Assembly (NCBI GenBank): GCA_002780805.1
Contig: PEUD01000062.1
Location: 1-5,588, forward strand
DNA from: Candidatus Omnitrophica bacterium CG02_land_8_20_14_3_00__42_8
Lineage (GTDB): Bacteria > Omnitrophota > Gorgyraeia > Gorgyraeales > Gorgyraeaceae
Direction of reading: 5' to 3'
DNA: 5,588 bases
Of this stretch, positions 1 to 4,709 are shown piece after piece. Under the pieces are notes generated by a model. The model saw only the letters and a program-made list of their open reading frames with translations. It did not search any database and was not told the origin of the DNA. Position 1 is the first letter of the stretch, and the number at the start of each line of letters is the position of its first letter. Position numbers and translations under genes: made by a program.

Positions 1-77
1 CATTAGCGGCTGTTAAATCTGGAAATAAGCACAAATTGCGCTTTATCAAGTCCTTTCTCTCTATTTAAAAGAGCGAG

Positions 78-101
78 TTTTGTGACATCCTATTTTTATA
101 T
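78..101 (+). repeat. Copy 1 of a short direct repeat (TTTTGTGAC...CCTATTTTT)
   Basis: This 24-base segment matches 206-230 at about 22 of 25 positions. The copies differ by AT versus GC after the shared GTGAC and by one T in the T-run. This copy is the left arm and loop of the hairpin at 82-112, whereas the other copy is the right arm of a terminator-like hairpin, so the same sequence is folded differently in the two places. Confidence 0.65.
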
Positions 102-112
102 TAGGCTGTCAC
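82..112. repeat. Imperfect hairpin
   Basis: GTGACA at 82-87 pairs with TGTCAC at 107-112. After one T/C mismatch, CCTA at 89-92 pairs with TAGG at 102-105 across a 9-base T/A-rich loop. There is no T-run after the stem on either strand, so it does not look like an intrinsic terminator. Its role is unknown. Confidence 0.5.
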
Positions 113-130
113 GAAAGTCGTTCCAGCCTA

Positions 131-195
131 TGATTACAGCGATTACATCGTCGATAAATAATCTCCTGAATCTGTATTTTTAATCTCTGTAATCA
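131..195. repeat. 9-base inverted repeat with a tandem GATTACA
   Basis: TGATTACAG at 131-139 is the exact reverse complement of CTGTAATCA at 187-195, 47 bases apart. A second GATTACA lies at 141-147, in tandem with 132-138. The pattern looks like degenerate intergenic repeat DNA; the wide spacing makes a stable hairpin doubtful. Confidence 0.4.
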
Positions 196-196
196 A

Positions 197-226
197 GGGC
201 GGCACTTTTGTGACGCCCTATTTTTT
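197..226 (+). terminator. Hairpin plus T-run just past the lipoprotein stop codon
   Basis: GGGCG at 197-201 pairs with CGCCC at 214-218. After a G/A mismatch, CAC at 203-205 pairs with GTG at 210-212 around a TTTT loop. A run of six T follows at 221-226 on the plus strand, so it scores best as an intrinsic terminator for plus-strand transcripts entering from the left. Read from the minus strand it lies immediately after the lipoprotein gene's TAG stop (220-218) and has an A-run before the stem but only TT after it. It may therefore be bidirectional, stopping both the lipoprotein transcript and convergent transcription. The plus-strand reading is inferred from sequence alone. Confidence 0.5.
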
Positions 227-230
227 ATAT
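206..230 (+). repeat. Copy 2 of the short direct repeat, overlapping the lipoprotein gene end
   Basis: This is the counterpart of 78-101, with the same TTTTGTGAC start and CCTATTTTT(T)ATAT end. It covers the stop codon and the last codons (Arg-Tyr-Lys-Lys) of the lipoprotein gene, so the 3' end of that gene is made of repeat sequence. Confidence 0.65.
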
Positions 231-946
231 CTCTTTAACTGCCTTTCTATCTGTTGTTTTCTCTGTGTAATTTTATCCATATCCGCCTGGATCTTTTCCA
301 TATTCTTCGGCAGAATAACTATCTCAACTCTTCTATTCTGCTTTTTACCTGCTACAGTATCGTTGGAAGCTACAGGCCTGTATTCGCCATAACCTATCGC
401 AGCCACTCTTTTTGGATTTATGCCTTTCGTATCCACAAGATAATGCAAAACGCTGGTAGCCCTTGAAGTAGAAAGTTCCCAATTAGATTTCCACTTAGAA
501 TGCTTTATGGGCTCATTGTCAGTATGGCCTTCGATGCCTATATTTCTGTCTTCCACGTTCTCTTTCAGGACAACTGCTATTTTATCAAGGGCCGAAAATG
601 CCTCTGACTTGATATCTGTCTTTCCAGAATCAAAAAGCACTTCCGTAAGAAACACTATTGCAAGGCCTTTCTGAGCCATCTCAAGCCGCACGCTCTTATC
701 GTCTATTTCCTGTTTTAATTTTTCTTCCAGAAGCTGTTTAGCCTTATCCAGCTCGGACAGTTCATTCTCCTTCTGCTCCTGCAGACTTGCAAGCCTTGCA
801 TTCAGGGCTTCTATCTCGTTTCCAAGCGAATCTATCCTATCCACGTCACTCTTATGCCTCATTTGGAACGTAACCGAACACCCTGATACGGCAAGAGAAA
901 CCAAAGTTAAAACCAAAACCGTAAACATCCTTTTTTTCGCTGCCAT
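218..946 (-). CDS. OmpA/MotB-domain outer-membrane lipoprotein (Pal-like)
   Basis: The 242-residue protein starts with a basic, hydrophobic signal peptide ending in the lipobox V20-S21-G22-C23, so Cys23 should be lipidated. Ser24 at the +2 position fits sorting to the outer membrane. Residues about 33-90 are charged, heptad-like and probably coiled coil. Residues about 95-212 form an OmpA C-terminal domain: EGHTDNEPI (139-147), NWELSTSRA (155-163), GYGEYRPV (185-192) and NRRVEIVI (204-211). Asp143 and Arg162 match the residues that hold peptidoglycan diaminopimelate in OmpA/Pal proteins. The likely role is tethering the outer membrane to the cell wall. A basic helical tail of about 29 residues (214-242) follows the domain, which is longer than usual. 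The ATG at 946 has a GGGGGA ribosome site 4 bases upstream and its own promoter. Not Pal in the strict sense: the long coiled coil and the tail set it apart, and no tol genes are nearby. Confidence 0.92.
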   Translation of the reverse strand: MAAKKRMFTVLVLTLVSLAVSGCSVTFQMRHKSDVDRIDSLGNEIEALNARLASLQEQKENELSELDKAKQLLEEKLKQEIDDKSVRLEMAQKGLAIVFLTEVLFDSGKTDIKSEAFSALDKIAVVLKENVEDRNIGIEGHTDNEPIKHSKWKSNWELSTSRATSVLHYLVDTKGINPKRVAAIGYGEYRPVASNDTVAGKKQNRRVEIVILPKNMEKIQADMDKITQRKQQIERQLKRYKK

Positions 947-950
947 AATA

Positions 951-956
951 TCCCCC
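951..956 (-). promoter_or_regulatory. Ribosome binding site of the lipoprotein gene
   Basis: On the minus strand AGGGGGA lies just before the ATG at 946, with 4 bases between GGGGGA and the start. It is G-rich rather than a perfect GGAGG, but it is the only purine run at a workable distance. It supports the chosen start, which also places the signal peptide at the N-terminus. Confidence 0.6.
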
Positions 957-971
957 TATATGTTTTCATTA

Positions 972-1000
972 ATCATACTACACCTTATGCATAAAGTCAA
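972..1000 (-). promoter_or_regulatory. Sigma70-type promoter for the lipoprotein gene
   Basis: On the minus strand, a -35 box TTGACT (1000-995, 5 of 6 matches to TTGACA) and a -10 box TATGAT (977-972, 5 of 6 matches to TATAAT) are separated by exactly 17 bases. Transcription would start near 965, giving a leader of about 19 bases that keeps the ribosome site. The spacer holds a perfect 10-base palindrome, TTATGCATAA (985-994), next to the -35 box, where a dimeric regulator could bind. The promoter indicates that this gene can be expressed independently of hppA. Confidence 0.65.
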
Positions 1001-1012
1001 GAATTTTTGGTG

Positions 1013-1089
1013 GCCTTTAGCTAAGGCAAAGCAAGCTTTGCGGCTACAATACATGGATGTAGCTGCAGGGCCTTGCCCTGCCCAAAGGC
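1013..1089. repeat. Four-stem palindromic element downstream of hppA
   Basis: An outer stem GCCTTT (1013-1018) / AAAGGC (1084-1089) encloses three perfect hairpins almost end to end. These are GCAAAGC/GCTTTGC with a 2-base loop (1026-1041), GCTACA/TGTAGC with a 9-base loop (1043-1063), and GCAGGG/CCCTGC with a 5-base loop (1065-1081). It begins 8 bases past the hppA stop codon. There is no T-run after the structure on the minus strand, so it is not a standard terminator. It could stabilise the hppA mRNA 3' end, act as a non-canonical stop, or be an intergenic REP/MITE-type repeat. No coding potential is seen. Confidence 0.7.
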
Positions 1090-1096
1090 GATGTAG

Positions 1097-3184
1097 TTAT
1101 TTGAATAGTGTATTTTTTATTATAAATGACGCAAACACTATTGAAACCATTGACATTAATTTTATCAGAATATTTAATGACGGGCCTGACGTATCTTTGA
1201 ACGGGTCTCCTACTGTGTCGCCTACAACGCATGCTTTATGGGCCAAGGAACCTTTTCCGCCGCAATGGCCTTCTTCAATATATTTCTTCGCGTTATCCCA
1301 CGCCCCGCCTGAATTCGCCATCATAACAGCCAGCACAAATCCTGTAACAGTCGCTCCCATAAGAAGCCCTCCGACCGCATTAATCCCCGCCAGAAGCCCT
1401 GCTGCAATAGGAGCTGTTATGGCTAAAAGCGACGGAATTACCATTTCTTTTTGCGCCGCGACCGTCGCGATGTTCACGCAGGCCGCGTAATCAGGCTTTG
1501 CCTTGCCTTCCATAAGCCCTGCGATTTCTTTAAACTGCCTTCTCACTTCTACGACAATCTTCGCTGCCGCTCGCCCAACCGCGGTCATCGTCATAGAGCA
1601 GAATAAAAATGGGAGCATGCCGCCAACGAATAAACCTATCAAGACACAGGGATTCATAAGGCTAAGGTCCATTGTCTTGCCAAATAAATATACCTGGTCC
1701 CTGTAAGCCGCAATCAAAGCCAGGGCTGTCAATGCAGCTGAACCAATGGCAAAACCCTTACCGGTAGCAGCAGTTGTGTTTCCCAGCGCATCAAGCGCAT
1801 CTGTCCTTTTTCTAACTTCAGGCGCGAGATGAGACATCTCCGCATTTCCTCCCGCATTATCAGCGACAGGGCCATATGCGTCAGTTGCAAGAGTAATCCC
1901 GAGAGTAGAAAGCATGCCTACTGCTGAAATCGCTATTCCATATAATCCTGAATTAAAATTTGCAGCTCCGCCTGAAAGGAAATAACTTGCCATAATAGCA
2001 ACGCAGACTACCAGGACAGGTATTGCTGTTGACATCATGCCAACAGCAAGGCCGCCTATTATAACTGTCGCAGGGCCTGTAACGCTGGCATCAGTAATTG
2101 TTTTAGTAGGCTTAAAAGTGCTCGATGTGTAATATTCTGTTGAAAGCCCAATCAAAACGCCTGCTGCAAGGCCTGATATAACTGACCAGTAAACCCCCAT
2201 GTGCTGGGCGCCTAATGTATGCCTCACCAGAAAATAAGATGCTGCTGCAACTATAAAAGAACTTACAAATACACCTTTTCTTAAAGCAGCTAAAAGCACC
2301 GGCTGACTTGCATCCTCTTTGCTCCTTACAAAAAATGTGCCTATAATAGACGCTAATACTCCTACCGCTGCCATGACCATGGGCACTGTCACCCCCGCCA
2401 AACCTAACCCCGCGGCAACTCCTAATGCGGAAGTAGCGACAATAGAACCTACGTATGATTCATAAAGATCCGCGCCCATGCCTGCTACGTCACCTACGTT
2501 ATCGCCTACGTTATCCGCGATAACAGCAGGATTCCTTGGGTCATCTTCCGGTATCCCTGCCTCTATTTTTCCTACAAGGTCAGCTCCTACGTCTGCTGCC
2601 TTTGTAAAAATACCTCCTCCTACGCGGGCAAAAAGCGCCTGAGAACTTGCGCCCATACCGAAACAAAGCATCGTAGAAGTAACCGCGCCTATCTTATCTA
2701 CCCCGGCAGGCAGAGGATATACTGAATAATACCAGTTTAAAAAATAATACCATATGCTAAGGTCTAAAAGACCGAGACCTACAACTGTAAGGCCCATTAC
2801 AGCCCCGCTTGAAAACGCGACCCTGAGCCCTGAATTTAGACTCTTCATAGCTGCAGCCACGGTCCTATTCGAAGACTGAGTAGCTATTGTCATGCCTATA
2901 AAACCGGAAAGCCCTGAAAAAAATCCTCCTGTTAAAAATGCAAAAGGCACAAATATAGGCAGGTATTTAAATAGTGATAACGCTAAAAGAATAAAAAACA
3001 CTATTATAAAAAATAAAGAGACCGCCATATACTGCCTCTTCAGGTACGCCCTTGCGCCTATCCTGACAGCATCTGCAATCTCTTTCATTTTTTCATTTCC
3101 TTCATCTTTCCTGAGTATTGACACTGCGAAATAAAACGCGAAACCCAGCGCCAATATAGAACCCACGGGTGCTAAAAATAACAT
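1097..3184 (-). CDS. hppA: Membrane-bound ion-pumping pyrophosphatase, K+-dependent type
   Basis: The enzyme hydrolyses cytoplasmic pyrophosphate and uses the energy to pump H+ and/or Na+ across the inner membrane. The 695-residue protein has the usual family length, and most of it is hydrophobic, fitting about 16 membrane helices. The family's signatures are present in order: DVGADLVGK (198-206), DDPRNPAVIADNVGDNVGD (214-232), GADLYESY with Glu242, ATDAYGPVADNAGGNAEM (433-450), SGGAWDNAKKYIE (625-637) and GDTVGDPFKDTSGPS (655-669). In the GNTTAATGKG segment, Ala472 and Gly475 occupy the positions that are Lys and Thr in K+-independent enzymes, so this is the K+-dependent class. Whether it pumps Na+, H+ or both cannot be told by eye. 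The ATG at 3184 has a strong ribosome site, and the N-terminus aligns with family starts. The gene is complete, with no frameshift. Confidence 0.97.
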   Translation of the reverse strand: MLFLAPVGSILALGFAFYFAVSILRKDEGNEKMKEIADAVRIGARAYLKRQYMAVSLFFIIVFFILLALSLFKYLPIFVPFAFLTGGFFSGLSGFIGMTIATQSSNRTVAAAMKSLNSGLRVAFSSGAVMGLTVVGLGLLDLSIWYYFLNWYYSVYPLPAGVDKIGAVTSTMLCFGMGASSQALFARVGGGIFTKAADVGADLVGKIEAGIPEDDPRNPAVIADNVGDNVGDVAGMGADLYESYVGSIVATSALGVAAGLGLAGVTVPMVMAAVGVLASIIGTFFVRSKEDASQPVLLAALRKGVFVSSFIVAAASYFLVRHTLGAQHMGVYWSVISGLAAGVLIGLSTEYYTSSTFKPTKTITDASVTGPATVIIGGLAVGMMSTAIPVLVVCVAIMASYFLSGGAANFNSGLYGIAISAVGMLSTLGITLATDAYGPVADNAGGNAEMSHLAPEVRKRTDALDALGNTTAATGKGFAIGSAALTALALIAAYRDQVYLFGKTMDLSLMNPCVLIGLFVGGMLPFLFCSMTMTAVGRAAAKIVVEVRRQFKEIAGLMEGKAKPDYAACVNIATVAAQKEMVIPSLLAITAPIAAGLLAGINAVGGLLMGATVTGFVLAVMMANSGGAWDNAKKYIEEGHCGGKGSLAHKACVVGDTVGDPFKDTSGPSLNILIKLMSMVSIVFASFIIKNTLFK

Positions 3185-3193
3185 CTTTTACTT

Positions 3194-3201
3194 CTCCTTT
3201 C
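3194..3201 (-). promoter_or_regulatory. Strong ribosome binding site of hppA
   Basis: GAAAGGAG on the minus strand ends 9 bases before the ATG at 3184. It is the best Shine-Dalgarno match in the window and fixes the hppA start. Confidence 0.85.
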
Positions 3202-3202
3202 T

Positions 3203-3208
3203 ATTATA
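3203..3208 (-). promoter_or_regulatory. Possible -10 box for hppA
   Basis: The minus strand reads TATAAT, a perfect -10 consensus. The hexamer 17 bases upstream (TGTTAG, 3231-3226) is a poor -35 box; TTAGCA at a 15-base spacing is slightly better. Initiation about 7 bases downstream would fall near 3196-3198, at the edge of the ribosome site, leaving a leader of only about 13 bases that still contains GGAG. It may be a real short-leader promoter or chance in A/T-rich DNA. Confidence 0.3.
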
Positions 3209-3213
3209 CGGAC

Positions 3214-3321
3214 TTCTCGACTCTGCTAACATGATAAGCTCTCCTGATCGCTCGAAGAATACTATAATCACAATATTGTTCGAGCGGACATTCTGACTAT
3301 TCATGCAAGCCTAGTCGAGAA
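3214..3321. repeat. Nested 108-base inverted-repeat element between purA and hppA
   Basis: The ends are a perfect 9-base inverted repeat, TTCTCGACT (3214-3222) and AGTCGAGAA (3313-3321). Inside, CATGA (3230-3234) pairs with TCATG (3301-3305). At the centre CGCTCGAA (3249-3256) pairs with TTCGAGCG (3279-3286), continued after one mismatch by AATA/TATT (3258-3261 / 3274-3277). The element fills most of the 141-base gap and ends 4 bases from the purA stop codon. There is no T-run, so it is not a classical terminator. It may be a miniature inverted-repeat element or a structured RNA leader of hppA. Confidence 0.65.
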
Positions 3322-3325
3322 CTTA

Positions 3326-4555
3326 TTATATTCTAAATGCCTGCTCCCGCTTTGACCCCACCGAAACCATTCCTATCTTCACATTCAAAAGCTTTGATAG
3401 CCTCGCCAGATACTTTTTTGCATTCTCAGGCAGATCTTTATACTTAGCCGCCGAAGTAGTGTCCTTCATCCATCCATCGCGCACTTCATACACAGGAATG
3501 CACTTTTCAAGTATATCTATGTCCGCCGGGAAATCTTTATAAACCTTTCCTTTATATCTGTATCCCGTGCATATTTTTATTTTATCCATTTCATCAAGCA
3601 CGTCCAGCTTTGTAACTACTATTTCATCCATGCCGTTAACTGTTACAGCGTGTTTAACTATCACCGCGTCAAACCATCCGCACCTTCTCGGCCTGCCTGT
3701 AGTAGCCCCGAATTCTTTGCCCTTAGTCCTTATCTTCTCCATGAGGCCTTTTTTAAATTCCGTAGGGAAAGGCCCTTCCCCGATTCTTGTAGTATACGCC
3801 TTTACAACGCCTATAACTTTATCTATCCTGGTAGGGCCAACACCTGCGCCTGTGCATGCGCCTCCTGCGGTCGCGCTGGAAGAAGTGACATAAGGATATG
3901 TCCCATGGTCTATGTCTAAAAGAGTGCCCTGGGCGCCTTCAAATAAAATGTCCTTTTTCTTAGCTATGGCTTTATTTAAAAGCGAAGAAACATTTACCAG
4001 ATATTTTTTAATCTTTTTGCCGTATTCCAGGTATTCTTTATAGATCTGGCCAAAATTAAATTCGTCCGAGTCCTCTAAATTAGCGGAAAGTTTTCTTCTG
4101 AGAGTTTCTTTATTCACGATATCTATCATCCTGATGCCGCAGCGAGCCATCTTGTCTACATAACACGGCCCTATGCCTCTCCCCGTAGTGCCTATATGAG
4201 CCCCGCGCCTTTTATCTATCACTTTATGATACGGTAATATCACGTGGCTGGACTCGCTTATAAGAAGGTTTCCGTCGATCTTGATGCCTTTGGCCTTGAG
4301 CATGTCAATCTCTTTCAGAAGGGCCTCAGGATCAACCACCACGCCATTCCCTATTACGCAAAGCTTGCCTTTTCTTAAAATTCCTGAAGGTATAAGATGC
4401 AGGATAAATTCCCTGTCTCCGATCACTACTGTATGGCCCGCATTATTGCCGCCCTGATACCTTACAATAATATCGGCATCGCGGCTCAGGATATCGATGA
4501 TCTTGCCCTTGCCTTCATCTCCCCACTGCGCTCCAATCACTACTTTACAAGACAT
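3326..4555 (-). CDS. purA: Adenylosuccinate synthetase
   Basis: PurA joins IMP and aspartate, using GTP, to give adenylosuccinate, the first committed step of AMP synthesis; it acts in the cytoplasm as a dimer. The 409-residue protein is slightly shorter than the usual 420-435. Visible signatures: the P-loop GAQWGDEGKGK (8-18) with catalytic Asp13, NNAGHT with His41 (37-42), IGNGVVVDP (68-76), GTTGRGIGP of the IMP site (121-129), FEGAQGTLLDID (204-215), GEGPFPTE (258-265), EFGATTGRPRRCGW (280-293) and TKLDVLD for guanine recognition (314-320). All key residues are present. The ATG at 4555 has GGAG 5 bases upstream and places the P-loop at the normal distance from the N-terminus. The partner purB is not in the window. 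The gene stands alone between two structured gaps, and I see no convincing promoter for it. Confidence 0.98.
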   Translation of the reverse strand: MSCKVVIGAQWGDEGKGKIIDILSRDADIIVRYQGGNNAGHTVVIGDREFILHLIPSGILRKGKLCVIGNGVVVDPEALLKEIDMLKAKGIKIDGNLLISESSHVILPYHKVIDKRRGAHIGTTGRGIGPCYVDKMARCGIRMIDIVNKETLRRKLSANLEDSDEFNFGQIYKEYLEYGKKIKKYLVNVSSLLNKAIAKKKDILFEGAQGTLLDIDHGTYPYVTSSSATAGGACTGAGVGPTRIDKVIGVVKAYTTRIGEGPFPTEFKKGLMEKIRTKGKEFGATTGRPRRCGWFDAVIVKHAVTVNGMDEIVVTKLDVLDEMDKIKICTGYRYKGKVYKDFPADIDILEKCIPVYEVRDGWMKDTTSAAKYKDLPENAKKYLARLSKLLNVKIGMVSVGSKREQAFRI

Positions 4556-4560
4556 AAAAA

Positions 4561-4564
4561 CTCC
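4561..4564 (-). promoter_or_regulatory. Ribosome binding site of purA
   Basis: GGAG on the minus strand lies 5 bases (TTTTT) before the ATG at 4555. The match is short but well spaced. Confidence 0.6.
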
Positions 4565-4583
4565 ATTTTAGTCTATACATAAC

Positions 4584-4697
4584 GGAGCAGCGAAGCGAGC
4601 ATAGCGAGCTTCGCGCTAATATGAACGCGGAGCTTCCTTCGGCTTGGTTCGACTGCGCTCACCACAAGCCGCTCAGGACAGGCCGCTCCGCTGCTCC
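4584..4697. repeat. GC-rich branched palindromic element between the homocitrate-synthase-like gene and purA
   Basis: GGAGCAGCG (4584-4592) and CGCTGCTCC (4689-4697) are a perfect 9-base terminal inverted repeat. Inside are GCGAAGC/GCTTCGC (4590-4596 / 4608-4614), GCGGAGC/GCTCCGC (4627-4633 / 4685-4691) and CGGCTTG/CAAGCCG (4640-4646 / 4665-4671). If the outer stem is limited to GGAGCA/TGCTCC, all four stems can form together as a compact three-way junction. AGCGAGC is repeated in tandem (4594-4600, 4603-4609), and GCCGCTC occurs twice (4668-4674, 4682-4688). The element is clearly more GC-rich than the flanking genes. TTCGACTGCGCTCA followed by CTCAGGACAGG resembles abundant REP-like intergenic repeats seen in many bacterial genomes; that comparison is from memory. 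Confidence 0.75.
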
Positions 4698-4709
4698 AGT
4701 ATATAAAAA

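Larger units (their letters stand above)
1..217. other. Left-edge non-coding stretch
   Basis: No gene can be supported here. It contains two imperfect copies of a roughly 25-base repeat, two hairpins, and short GATTACA-type repeats, listed separately. Two open stubs touch the left edge but are too short to call. A plus-strand frame is open from base 3 to a TAA at 66-68 (21 codons). A minus-strand ATG lies at 3-1 without a visible Shine-Dalgarno sequence, and a second minus frame is open to the edge. Either could be the end or start of a neighbouring gene; sequence to the left is needed to decide. Confidence 0.6.

Noticed and set aside
1026..1041. Intrinsic terminator of hppA
   Set aside because: The 7-base stem is strong, but no T-run follows on the minus strand; an A-rich stretch follows instead.
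1013..1089. Possible tRNA gene, because the 77-base element folds like a cloverleaf
   Set aside because: There is no 7-base anticodon loop, no TTCRA T-loop and no D-loop GG. The arms are perfect 6-7 base palindromes with loops of 2, 9 and 5 bases.
960..1490. Plus-strand open frame of 176 codons
   Set aside because: Most of it lies antisense to hppA, whose family motifs are unmistakable. The frame has low-complexity, proline/alanine-rich shadow composition and crosses the lipoprotein promoter and the palindromic element.
4556..4583. Promoter for purA (TATAGA or TAAAAT as -10)
   Set aside because: No acceptable -35 hexamer is found 15-19 bases upstream of either; the region there is occupied by the palindromic element.
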